A DNA stretch of 64,000 nt, taken from assembly GCA_028824555.1 (NCBI GenBank), contig JAPPDJ010000057.1, forward strand, positions 1 through 64,000. The letters run 5' to 3'. Within the stretch, counting starts at the first letter, position 1; each line of letters begins with the position of its first letter. The position numbers were made by a program, and so were the translations under genes. Shown here in pieces: positions 17,991 to 25,997 of the stretch. Source of the DNA: Gammaproteobacteria bacterium (GTDB lineage Bacteria > Pseudomonadota > Gammaproteobacteria > Pseudomonadales > Azotimanducaceae). Below the pieces are notes generated by a model. That model searched no databases, was not told where the DNA came from, and saw nothing but the letters and a program-made list of their open reading frames with translations.

Positions 17991-18034
17991 CGCGCCCTAA
18001 CGGGCGCGTCGGCAGTTCGCTACGCGAACTGCTG
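17991..18034. repeat. Family A double-hairpin repeat
   Basis: GCGCGCCCTAACGGGCGCG is followed by GCAGTTCGC and GCGAACTGC. The two stems are nearly identical to those at 2981-3025. It lies in the spacer between the divergent dehydrogenase and Lrp genes, in the region where promoters are expected. Confidence 0.65.
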
Positions 18035-18165
18035 CCTTGGCACCGCATTCGCTTGCAGTCCGCCGCAGGCTAACCCTCGATGCGGGCAAAAGGGTTGCAA
18101 ACTGCACGCTCTTGGCGTTGAGAGGGAATACAATTGCCCAATTGGGGTTGTGAGGAAGATAGATT

Positions 18166-18639
18166 ATGTCGCTCGACGCGATGGACACGCGGATCCTCGA
18201 TCTGTTGCAGCAAGATGCCTCGCTCACCGCCGCCCAGATCGGTGATCGGGTGGGGCTGTCGCAGTCGCCTTGCTGGCGGCGCATCAATCGACTGCAGCAG
18301 GACGGCTACATCCAACGCAAGGTGGCGATCCTGGACCGCCACAAGCTGGGCCTCGACGTGCTGGTGTTCGCGATGGTGAAGCTCACGGCCAACGGGCGCA
18401 GGTCCTTGCCGGAGTTCGCGGACGCGATCCGCCAGTACCCGGAGGTGCAGTCGTGCCACACCCTGATGGGCGAGATGGACTTCATGGTGAAGATCGTCAC
18501 CGAAGACGTGGCCGCCTACGAACGCTTCTTCTTCAACCACCTGTCGCAGTTGCCGGGCGTGCAGGAGGTGCACTCGAACATCGCCATGTCCGAGATCAAG
18601 GCCACCACCGCCTACGGCATTCCGGGCAAGCGCCATTAG
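18166..18639 (+). CDS. Lrp/AsnC-family regulator
   Basis: A 157-residue feast/famine regulator. The N-terminal helix-turn-helix is MDTRILDLLQQDASLTAAQI then GLSQSPCWRRINRLQQDGYI. The RAM ligand-binding domain follows, with VQSCHTLMGEMDFMVKIV as its core. It is transcribed away from the branched-chain or aromatic amino acid dehydrogenase gene. This arrangement is typical of local Lrp-type control of amino acid catabolism. Confidence 0.95.
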   Translation: MSLDAMDTRILDLLQQDASLTAAQIGDRVGLSQSPCWRRINRLQQDGYIQRKVAILDRHKLGLDVLVFAMVKLTANGRRSLPEFADAIRQYPEVQSCHTLMGEMDFMVKIVTEDVAAYERFFFNHLSQLPGVQEVHSNIAMSEIKATTAYGIPGKRH

Positions 18640-18727
18640 CGCCGCTTGGAGTGAAGGTAAGGATGCGTACCCGCAAAGGGGTGCTCAGGCTACGATTCGG
18701 GGCTGGACTCGTGAGGGATGGCAAGCG

Positions 18728-19231
18728 ATGCGAAGTGGTCGGGTGGTGCTCATGACGTGGATGTTGGGCGCTGGAGCGGCGAGTGGCGATGACTGTCGGG
18801 CCATAGAGGACGATGCTGATCGACTCGCCTGCTACGACCGGCTGGCGACGCCGGAAGAGGAGTCGACAGCGCCGCAAGCTGCCGCGGTGTCGGCGGACGC
18901 GGGAGGCGAGGCGCGCACCCAAGCCGGCACCGAAGAGGCAGAGGTTGCCCGCCCCGGCCCCTTAAGGCGCGTGTTCGGTGCCATCAAGCTGCCGAAGCCA
19001 GAGCCCGTGAACGTGGTGGCAAGCGGCAAGATCGTCCGCGTGCGCGAACTGGCGCGGGGCAACTTCGAGCTGGAGTTGGACAGCGGCGAGGTTTGGCGCG
19101 AGAACGAACGCGAACTGCGCACCAACTATCGCATCGGCGACATGGTGGTGATCTCGAGCGGGATGCTTGGCACCTTCAACCTCGACAACGAACGCTCAGG
19201 ACAGCGGACGAAGGCTCGGAAAGTTCGGTAG
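18728..19231 (+). CDS. Secreted hypothetical protein, C-x-I-x(n)-R-x-x-C-Y-D type
   Basis: A 167-residue protein with a short hydrophobic signal-like N-terminus ending at GAGAASG. It is followed by CRAIEDDADRLACYDRL, a two-Cys motif found at the mature start of several small secreted proteins, including VasI-like ones. A low-complexity linker leads to a C-terminal beta-rich part (NVVASGKIVRVRELARGNFE, then GDMVVISSGMLGTFNL). Function unknown. The start could also be the second Met (18752). Confidence 0.7.
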   Translation: MRSGRVVLMTWMLGAGAASGDDCRAIEDDADRLACYDRLATPEEESTAPQAAAVSADAGGEARTQAGTEEAEVARPGPLRRVFGAIKLPKPEPVNVVASGKIVRVRELARGNFELELDSGEVWRENERELRTNYRIGDMVVISSGMLGTFNLDNERSGQRTKARKVR

Positions 19232-19239
19232 CCTCGCCG

Positions 19240-19629
19240 TTCCTCTGGGGAGGGCGGGCGCCGCCAAACCCCTCGCTAACGCTCGGCGTCTGGCCCCAGC
19301 CCCCACCTCTCCACGACCTTGCACCGCATACGCGGCGTACCCGCCGCTCCTGCGGCGCACCCGCCGCTCCTGCGGCGCAAGCTCTTGGGGCCCTCCGTCC
19401 AGAGAGGCCCTCGCATGGCAGGGGCTGGTTTGTTGGTGGCGTCCTTCGAGGCTGGCGCTTCGCTGGCGTTGTCTGGGACGCGGGTGGCGGTGGCCTTGGC
19501 CGGCTCCGCTGCGTGCGTGCCTTCGGCACGCTTGGAGGGCGGGACGCCCTCCGTCCAGAGAGGCCCTCGCATGGCAGGGGTTGTTGCTTCGGCGAGCCGG
19601 ACAGGGCGACGCATGCGTCGCCCTGTCCG
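19240..19629. repeat. Repeat-filled intergenic region ending in a perfect 32-bp palindrome
   Basis: There is no credible gene here. CCGCTCCTGCGGCGCA is tandemly repeated near 19345-19378. A block reading CCCTCCGTCCAGAGAGGCCC then TCGCATGGCAGGGG occurs twice, at about 19391-19424 and 19548-19581. At 19598-19629 lies a gapless perfect 32-bp palindrome centred on GCATGC. The region separates the secreted protein from a convergent crotonase gene, so the palindrome could act as a bidirectional terminator. Confidence 0.75.
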
Positions 19630-19638
19630 ACAGACCTG

Positions 19639-20343
19639 CTAGCCAGCGTGTTGGAGCAGCCAGGCTGCGCCGTGGGGCGAGTTCAGCACCGCGTTTTCGC
19701 CGTAGAGGCGCTCCTTCATCGTGCGGACCGCGTCGCGGTTGCGGGCAAGCGGTGCGAGTTGCCGCGCTCGTTCGAGGGCGCGGTTGCCGAGGTCGTCGAA
19801 GCTGGCCGTGCCCTGAACCACGCCGGCAGCAAGGGCATCGGCACCGCCCCAGCGTCGTGCCAACAGCACGGATTGGTGGAAGGCTGCGGCCGGGAGCTTG
19901 TGGCGGAAGAGGGCCAGCTCGGCGTCGGGAATGGTCATGCCGAGTTCGATTTCGTTGGCGCACAGATAGCCGCGGTCCGCCCGCATGAGGCGTTCGTCGT
20001 GGCAGAGGGCAATCATGAAGCCAGCGCCGAAGCCGTGGCCGTTCACGGCGCACACTGTCGGCACTTCCAGCGTGATGAGGCGGCCGGCGAGGGCCATGAA
20101 CTCGCTGCCGAATGCGTCTCGGTCGCCCGGCGGCTGTTCGCCGTAGCCAACCCAGGCGAGGTCCAGCCCGTTGGAGAAGAACTTGGCATCGGCGGAACGG
20201 GTGAAGAGCGCCGCCGGGCCGGTGGAAGCCGCCACCTGGTCGAGCGCGGCATCGAACTCGCGCACGAAGGTGGTGTTCCAGCGGTTCTCGCCCGCCGCCA
20301 TGGTCAGCACGAAAACCTCGCCGTCCTGCTCAAGTTCGATCAT
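19639..20343 (-). CDS. Enoyl-CoA hydratase/isomerase (crotonase) family
   Basis: A compact 234-residue crotonase. It has KFFSNGLDLAWVGYG at the oxyanion loop and VCAVNGHGFGAGFMIALCHD at the second active-site helix. The pattern resembles delta3,delta2-enoyl-CoA isomerases (peroxisomal ECI-like) more than EchA, with no Asp in the GADL-type position. The start MIELEQDGEVF fits the family. It stands alone on the minus strand. Confidence 0.88.
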   Translation of the reverse strand: MIELEQDGEVFVLTMAAGENRWNTTFVREFDAALDQVAASTGPAALFTRSADAKFFSNGLDLAWVGYGEQPPGDRDAFGSEFMALAGRLITLEVPTVCAVNGHGFGAGFMIALCHDERLMRADRGYLCANEIELGMTIPDAELALFRHKLPAAAFHQSVLLARRWGGADALAAGVVQGTASFDDLGNRALERARQLAPLARNRDAVRTMKERLYGENAVLNSPHGAAWLLQHAG

Positions 20344-20446
20344 CGATTGGCCTCGCTCGACTCGGTAGCGAAGGCATTTTCGCACGGACTGGTGTGTTGA
20401 CCGGCTGCCGCTTCAAGCGAGGATGCTTCGAGGCTGCCGAGTTCCC

Positions 20447-21013
20447 TCACGGGGCCCAAGGGTGGTCTGGGTAGTCGCCGGGCTCCTTGTTGCAATCCAT
20501 CGCCATGAAGTGGGATTGCGGGCGGTTGGCGCGCTTGCAGGTGATGCCTTGGGCCGCCATGCCGTAGCGTTCGATGTAGAACTGCACCTGTTGCTGCACT
20601 ACGTCGCGGTATTCCTCGGGCACGGCACCGATTGCCTTGCGGTACTGGCGGCGCACCGAGCGGTCGCCGGACTCGGCGGCGAGGCCCAAGAGCGCCACGC
20701 CCTTGGCGGGGTGCTTCTGCACGCCCTCGCCGCGCATGTACATGAACGCCATGAGTTGCTGTGCGATCTTCAGGCCATTCGCCGCCGGCGCTTCGAGCTC
20801 CTTGTGGGCGCCTTCGAAATCACCGACTCTGTATAGGTCCATGCCCCGTTCCTGGGCCAGGAACAGCAGCCGGACTTCCTCGTATCGCGGATCCATGCTC
20901 TGTGCCGTGATGCTGTTGCCGGCGAGTTCGGGCATCGCCTCCTGCCCCGAGTCCGCCGCCAGCGCACCCGCTCCCGCGAGCGCCAGCGACGCTGCCAGCC
21001 ATCGTCCTGCCAT
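20447..21013 (-). CDS. Secreted Sel1/TPR-like repeat protein
   Basis: A 188-residue protein with a signal peptide (MAGRWLAASLALAGAGALAA) and one to two Sel1-like helical repeats (RVGDFEGAHKELEAPAANGL, then YMRGEGVQKHPAKGVALLG). The C-terminal block ends in ITCKR...MDC and shares its layout with the protein at 31002-31772, so the two are likely paralogues. The GGAGG before this ATG supports the start. Such proteins often mediate protein contacts in the periplasm. The role is unknown. Confidence 0.78.
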   Translation of the reverse strand: MAGRWLAASLALAGAGALAADSGQEAMPELAGNSITAQSMDPRYEEVRLLFLAQERGMDLYRVGDFEGAHKELEAPAANGLKIAQQLMAFMYMRGEGVQKHPAKGVALLGLAAESGDRSVRRQYRKAIGAVPEEYRDVVQQQVQFYIERYGMAAQGITCKRANRPQSHFMAMDCNKEPGDYPDHPWAP

Positions 21014-21084
21014 GCGTTGCCTCCGCTCCACCATGTGCCCCGCGCGAGTCTGTCCCATCCACAGGGGGCGGGCAATCGGGCGGA

Positions 21085-21112
21085 CAAGAAAGGGCCCGCC
21101 GAAGCGGGCCCT
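21085..21112 (-). terminator. Rho-independent terminator of the TonB-receptor gene
   Basis: Read on the minus strand, AGGGCCCGC-TTCG-GCGGGCCCT is a perfect 9-bp stem with a UUCG tetraloop. It is followed by TTCTTG. It lies about 75 bp after the receptor stop codon. Confidence 0.85.
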
Positions 21113-21186
21113 GCCTAAGGTCTGCGCTTGAGTTCGCGCGTGCCCCGTTAGGAGCGGGGCTTCTAGCGAACCCAGCGCGATGCGCG

Positions 21187-24100
21187 TCAGAGCATGATGT
21201 TCAGGCGCGCGTACAGTTGCCGCATGTACGGGTTGTGGACGGTGGGCTCCCAGCCGTCGAACCGCGCAAACGGCGTCTCCTTGTCGAAGAGGTTGATCGC
21301 GCCCACGGAGGCCGTGTAGCGGTCGCCCTCGCCGAACGTGTAGGAGTACTGCACGTCGACCTCGGTGTGTGCCGCAACCTTGGTCATGCCGCCCCACCAG
21401 TCGTCGTCCATGCCGTCGATGTAGCGGAAGGTCAGGTTGCCGGCCTGCGCTCCGTTCTGCCAGTTCAGGAACAGGTTGGAGCGGATCTGCGGCACGGCAC
21501 TCGCGGGATTGCGCTTGTTGCGCGCCCCGGCGCCGTCGACGATCGCGCCGCCGTCCGAGACCTGAATCTCGAACAGATGGATGTAGCTGGTTTCGCTGCG
21601 AATGGCGAACGCATTGTCACCCATCGTGAAGGAGTACTGCGCGCCGATGTCGGCCCCTGCGACTTCCGTCTGGCCGGAGTTGAAGAAGCCCGTCTCGACG
21701 ATCAGCACGTTGCCGACGTTGTTCGGGCAGGCCGTGGCACCGACGTTGCCGAGCAGCGGGTTCTGGATCGCGTTGGTCGGGTCACGCTGCACCTGCGGGC
21801 CGCAAGGGTCTTCGCGCACCACCTGGTTCGCGTTCTCCGCCCGAACCTGATTCTCGAAGGTAAGCGAGAACCAGTCCACGTCCACTTGGAAGGCGTGGTC
21901 GCCATCGCCCCAAGGCACCTCCGGCGTCAGCGAGAAGCCGAAGTTGTAGTTGGTGGACTCCTCCGGCTCGAGGTCCGGGTTCTTCGACACCAGAATCGTG
22001 CGGAAGGTGCCGGTGCCGGTGTTGAACTCCGCCGGATCCAAGGGGTCCGCGATCTCCGTCACGTAGGCATCGGTGTCGTTGCCCACCACCTGACCGAGCG
22101 AGGGTGCCCGGAACGAAGTGCCGTAGGAGGCTCTGAGCGACAGCCAGTCGGACAGCGCATAGCGCACGCCCACCTTCGGGTCGGTGTTGGACAGGCCAGG
22201 CGTGTACGCCTCGCGGCGAACCGCCACCTGCACTTCCACCTGATCGAGCACCGGCAGCCACAACTCGCCGAACATCGCTTCCACCTGACGGCTGCCGCGA
22301 CCGCCGATGGACGGATCGAGGAAGCCTTGCCAGAAGCCCTGACGGAAGTTGGTGATGAACACGCCCCGCGAGTGGCGACGGTTCTGCAGGCCGAGAGCGA
22401 GGCCAGCGGCACCGCCCGGAAGGTCGAACAGGTCACCGGTGATCACGCCTTCAAGGATCATCAGGCCGCGGTTCGAGTACGACTTCGATTCGGTCTGGAT
22501 GCTGTAGTTCAGCACGTCCATCGTCTCTTGCTCGCTCGCCAGCACCAGGTTGCCGTTCGCATCCACGGAGCCGACCGCGCCGTAGCCCGAGTTCGGATCG
22601 AACGTGCTGCGATAGATGTTGGCGCCGAATGGGCTGAAGTAGAAGCAGTTGCCGACGCCGGCCTGTTCGCTCGGGTGCGGGCCGTCAAAGCGGACGTTGC
22701 AGGCCGGGCCGCCGAAGCCGTCGAGCGCGTACTGCACCATCCTGAGGTCGCTGTCCGGCGCTTCGCCGTCGGTGTGGTGGTGGGAATACTGCGCCGAGAC
22801 GCTGTAGGTCCAGGTCTCGATCCAGCTTCCGCTCAGAAACTCGGCGAAATCACCGGTCAAGGTCACCGAGTAACGTTCCGCAATGCCCTCGCCGCTCACG
22901 CGAACCGGCGGATAGGCGTTGCCCATGGGGCGGCCGGTCCAGATTGCGTCCACGTTGAATGGGTTGAAGGGGCTGTCCGCCGGGACGACGGGCTTGCCTT
23001 GGGTCATCGGGAAGGTGGCGATGAATTCGGTCCAGGAGTTGCGCCGCTGGCCGCTGTATTCGAGCGTCAGGTCAGCGGTTTCGGAGAGGGTGATCTCCCA
23101 CAGCGAGTACATGAGCGCCGTGTTCTCCTGCGGCGCGATGGAGTTGCTTGGCTGATAGGTGAAGCGGCAGGTGCCGAGCGGGAACTCTGAGCCGGTGAAC
23201 TGGCCACCGCCGGGGATCGTCACGTTCGATTCGCCGTTCGGGCCGCGACCGCCGGGAAAATCCGGCACGATGCCGGGTCGGCAATACGGGTCTGCGACTC
23301 GGAAGCTGGCCGGTGGGGATTCCATCGCGGCGAAGTCGTCCCAGATGGACGAGTAGTTCACCGGGCCGTGAAAGCCGTTGTCGATGATGAGGTCGCCGCC
23401 GTCGTCGGCATGGGGACGCCAGGCCGGGTTCACCGCACCAAGGTCTGAATCGAACACGCGCAGGTTGTAGCTTCCTGGCGTGCCGTTGCCGGAGGTGTTG
23501 TTGATGAGCGTGAACGGGCGTTCCCGCTGCAACAGGTGGTCGGTGTGCTCGAAGCTGATCGCGAACATGCCGCGGATGAAGTCGTTGCCGGTGCCGACGA
23601 TGAACTGCGACTCCCACTGGCCGGAGCCGTCGATGGCCTTGCTGCCGATGCGCGCTTCAAAGCCCTCGAAGTTGCGGCGCGGAATGATGTTGACGACGCC
23701 AGCCACCGCGTCGGAGCCGTACAGCGCCGCTCCGCCGTCGAGCAGGGTCTCGATGCGGTCGATGGCGATCACCGGCATCAGCGCCTTGATGTTGGTCATG
23801 TCGGCGCCGTGTCGGCCGGTGCGGGTCGAAGCGACGCGCTTGCCGTTCTGCAACACGAGGGTCGAGGACGAGCCAAGGGCGCGAATCTCGATGCCTCTCG
23901 CGGTGCCGCAGCAGCCGCTGTTGAGGGCCGGGCGGCCCCAGGAACTGGTGTTGAAAGTGAAGGTCTCGGCGACGTCTTCGAGGTCCGTCCAGCCGCTTGC
24001 CTCGATGTCTTCGAGGCCCACGGTGTCGAGCGGCGACGAGAGGTCGGCCTGGTTCTTGCGCTTGATGTAGCTGCCGGTGACGACAACCTCTTCGACGTCT

Positions 24101-24231
24101 TCGCCGGCGGCCACCTCGTCGCTCACGTCCTGTGCATGCGCCCAGCCCTGGGCCAGCACAAAACACGCAACGACGAGGAAGCGCGGCAATAGCGATCCCT
24201 GGGCTTTACGCCCCTTCGTTGGTCTTTGCAA
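21187..24231 (-). CDS. TonB-dependent outer-membrane receptor
   Basis: A 1014-residue TonB-dependent transporter for an unknown ligand. A signal peptide (PRFLVVACFVLAQGWAHA) precedes a TonB-box-like EEVVVTGSYIKRKN. The plug domain carries IRALGSSSTLVLQNGKRVA and ALYGSDAVAGVVNIIPRR. The rest is a 22-strand beta-barrel with long loops, including GTSFRAPSLGQVVG. A TTG start at 24231 is chosen because AGGAGA precedes it. The in-frame ATG at 24348 lacks a Shine-Dalgarno. The barrel ends in RLNIML rather than the usual terminal aromatic. It is a single gene with its own terminator. Confidence 0.94.
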   Translation of the reverse strand: MQRPTKGRKAQGSLLPRFLVVACFVLAQGWAHAQDVSDEVAAGEDVEEVVVTGSYIKRKNQADLSSPLDTVGLEDIEASGWTDLEDVAETFTFNTSSWGRPALNSGCCGTARGIEIRALGSSSTLVLQNGKRVASTRTGRHGADMTNIKALMPVIAIDRIETLLDGGAALYGSDAVAGVVNIIPRRNFEGFEARIGSKAIDGSGQWESQFIVGTGNDFIRGMFAISFEHTDHLLQRERPFTLINNTSGNGTPGSYNLRVFDSDLGAVNPAWRPHADDGGDLIIDNGFHGPVNYSSIWDDFAAMESPPASFRVADPYCRPGIVPDFPGGRGPNGESNVTIPGGGQFTGSEFPLGTCRFTYQPSNSIAPQENTALMYSLWEITLSETADLTLEYSGQRRNSWTEFIATFPMTQGKPVVPADSPFNPFNVDAIWTGRPMGNAYPPVRVSGEGIAERYSVTLTGDFAEFLSGSWIETWTYSVSAQYSHHHTDGEAPDSDLRMVQYALDGFGGPACNVRFDGPHPSEQAGVGNCFYFSPFGANIYRSTFDPNSGYGAVGSVDANGNLVLASEQETMDVLNYSIQTESKSYSNRGLMILEGVITGDLFDLPGGAAGLALGLQNRRHSRGVFITNFRQGFWQGFLDPSIGGRGSRQVEAMFGELWLPVLDQVEVQVAVRREAYTPGLSNTDPKVGVRYALSDWLSLRASYGTSFRAPSLGQVVGNDTDAYVTEIADPLDPAEFNTGTGTFRTILVSKNPDLEPEESTNYNFGFSLTPEVPWGDGDHAFQVDVDWFSLTFENQVRAENANQVVREDPCGPQVQRDPTNAIQNPLLGNVGATACPNNVGNVLIVETGFFNSGQTEVAGADIGAQYSFTMGDNAFAIRSETSYIHLFEIQVSDGGAIVDGAGARNKRNPASAVPQIRSNLFLNWQNGAQAGNLTFRYIDGMDDDWWGGMTKVAAHTEVDVQYSYTFGEGDRYTASVGAINLFDKETPFARFDGWEPTVHNPYMRQLYARLNIML

Positions 24232-24407
24232 AGGTCTCTCCTGATTCCGAACGGTTGGCCGAGCGCTTCTTCTGAAGGTAGGCCGCACATCGGTGCGGCG
24301 GCTCGGTGCCTCAATCGCGCGACGCCGAAACAAGGCCAGGAGGCCCATGCCGGGCGTCAGCGGGCGGCTATCTTACGCAGCAGCATTGGCAAGTCAAAGG
24401 CGTTTAG

Positions 24408-24660
24408 CCCCGTAGCGGCGGGGCCTGTCCCCGCCCGTCTTGGATGAACCGACGGACTCGGCAAGGGACGCGTAGGGGCGGGGCTTGTCCCCACCCGTCT
24501 CGAATTCGACACGAGGAATTGGTCGAAGCGCAGCAGTTCGCGCAAGCGAACTGCCAACCCGCCCGTCAGGGCGCGCCGGGACGGGACAAGCCCGTTCCCC
24601 TACGAGGAATGCGTTGCAAGGCGTCGACGAATACGAGGCGGGACGAGATTGCCAATGCCC
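24408..24660. repeat. Composite repeat cluster (families A and B)
   Basis: This spacer between the receptor and the THX gene is almost all repeat. Several family B motifs (GGGGCGGGGCTTGTCCCC) lie at about 24413-24437, 24471-24495 and 24580-24602. Between them a GAATTCGACACGAGGAA stretch leads into GCAGTTCGC/GCGAACTGC and a CGCCCGTCAGGGCG hairpin. The order matches 51515-51622 and, inverted, 2958-3089. I see no gene in 24232-24663. Confidence 0.75.
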
Positions 24661-24663
24661 CCG

Positions 24664-24777
24664 TTAGGGCGTGCGGCTACCGTCGGCGGGTTTGCCCTCT
24701 TTCTTGCGCCGTCGCGCATTGCCGAACGTGCCTCGGTTGATCTTGCCGCGTCGCGTGCGAACGTCGCCCTTGCCCAT
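24664..24777 (-). CDS. 30S ribosomal protein THX (bTHX)
   Basis: A 37-residue very basic peptide, MGKGDVRTRRGKINRGTFG followed by NARRRKKEG. It matches the THX family, which packs into the top of the 30S head. It is too short for most gene finders. An in-frame ATG further upstream (24906) gives an 80-residue product, but its extra sequence is not THX-like and overlaps the neighbouring gene. The C-terminal KEGKPADGSRTP is longer than usual. Confidence 0.85.
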   Translation of the reverse strand: MGKGDVRTRRGKINRGTFGNARRRKKEGKPADGSRTP

Positions 24778-24866
24778 GTGTGGTGCGCCCGTGTGGATGG
24801 AGAAGTGGAAACTATCGCGCACCGCCTTGGCGCGCGCAAACAGCACCGCCCGGGTGCCGTACACAC

Positions 24867-25850
24867 CTACGGCAGTTCGTCTTCCTTGTCCGGCAACCCC
24901 CAGCACTCGAGCTCATTGGCAAACACCAGCGGCCCCGTGAAGTGCTGCTCGATCGCCTCCCGACTTTGGCTCTCCCGCCCCAGCGTGCGGCTCGTGCGGT
25001 TGCCGAGCACAAGGATGCGTGCCTCGGCGCGGGCGGCGACGCGGCCGAGCTGCGAGGGGATGGCGTGGTATTCCCGGAGTTCGCCTCGCGCCGCTTCCGG
25101 TGCTGCGTGCGACACCACCAAGGCATCGGCGCCCTTGGCGAAGTTCGCGACGCGGTCCCTCTGGTTGCTGAAGCTGCCGGCGAAGACGATCACGTATTCG
25201 CCGATCTCCACCCGCCAGGCGAGGGCCGGAATGCCGCCGTAATGCACCGGAATGGCCGAGAGCTTGAGGACATCGCTGCTGTAGCGGGACCAGCGTCGTT
25301 GCCCTGTCGCGGCCACTTCGCGCACCGACAGCTTGTAGCCGGCGGCGTTGCGGAAGGTCAGGAAGCTCGCGAGTTCGGAATAGGCACCGTTCGCGCCGAT
25401 GAGCCGCTCCACGAAGTCGCCGATGGCGGGGCGCAGGTCATTGCCGGATGGCCCGAACACGGGCAAGAGTCCCTTGCGTCCGGCATCGACGGAGCCTTCG
25501 AGCAGAGCCGGCAAGTCCGCAGTGGTCGCTGCGCCAAGACGGGTGAAGACGATAGCGTCGAGCCCGGCCATGTCCGCGCCGGTTTCGTCGAAGCGCAGCG
25601 CAGAGCCGGAACCGGCATCCACCATCAGACGGGCCGTGTCGTCGATCCAGACCAGATAGCTCGCTGCACTGCGCTGATCGGTGAGTTCACTGCCGCCGGA
25701 GCCGAGGATCTGCAGCCACACCCCCTCGTCGCCGCAATAGCCCTCGTCCTGGGCCGCGGCTGGAAATGCCATCGCGAGCGAAGCGACCAAACCGCCGACC
25801 CAGCGAAGCTGGCGGTTGGCGCGGCGCCGGGCCCTTACGTCGAAAGTCAC
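24867..25850 (-). CDS. Secreted metallo-beta-lactamase-fold protein lacking metal ligands
   Basis: A 327-residue protein with a signal peptide (LVASLAMAFPAAAQ). The fold of arylsulfatase/RNase Z-like MBL proteins is recognisable: LMVDAGSGSALRFDETG, a strand AIVFTRLGAATTADLPAL where HxHxDH is expected, and YVIVFAGSFSNQRDRVANFA where the ligand Asp normally stands. The His/Asp metal ligands are replaced, so hydrolase activity is unlikely. The GTG start follows GAGGAC. It may be a binding or structural protein. Confidence 0.8.
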   Translation of the reverse strand: MTFDVRARRRANRQLRWVGGLVASLAMAFPAAAQDEGYCGDEGVWLQILGSGGSELTDQRSAASYLVWIDDTARLMVDAGSGSALRFDETGADMAGLDAIVFTRLGAATTADLPALLEGSVDAGRKGLLPVFGPSGNDLRPAIGDFVERLIGANGAYSELASFLTFRNAAGYKLSVREVAATGQRRWSRYSSDVLKLSAIPVHYGGIPALAWRVEIGEYVIVFAGSFSNQRDRVANFAKGADALVVSHAAPEAARGELREYHAIPSQLGRVAARAEARILVLGNRTSRTLGRESQSREAIEQHFTGPLVFANELECWGLPDKEDELP

Positions 25851-25875
25851 GTCCTCACGTCTCCTTGTTACCGGA

Positions 25876-25994
25876 GCCTTCGGAGGGAAGGCATTCTGCC
25901 TTCCCTTGCGCACCGTTAGGTGCGCTAGCCGCGCTGCCATCGATGCATGCGCCTGTCGGCGCAAGGGGAGGCAGAATGCCTTCCCTCCGAAGGC
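25876..25994. repeat. Long inverted repeat of family C
   Basis: Two perfect 25-nt arms (25876-25900 and 25970-25994) face each other across about 70 bp. Each arm is itself near-palindromic (GGAAGGCATTCTGCCTTCC). The loop contains a GCGCACC...GGTGCGC hairpin. The element sits immediately upstream of the MBL-fold gene and downstream of nadE, and it repeats at 38972-39069. Confidence 0.8.
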
Positions 25995-25997
25995 ACC

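Noticed and set aside
24778-24906. The 43-codon upstream extension of the THX gene
   Set aside because: The extra residues are not THX-like and overlap the end of the MBL-fold gene. The family start MGKGD is clear.
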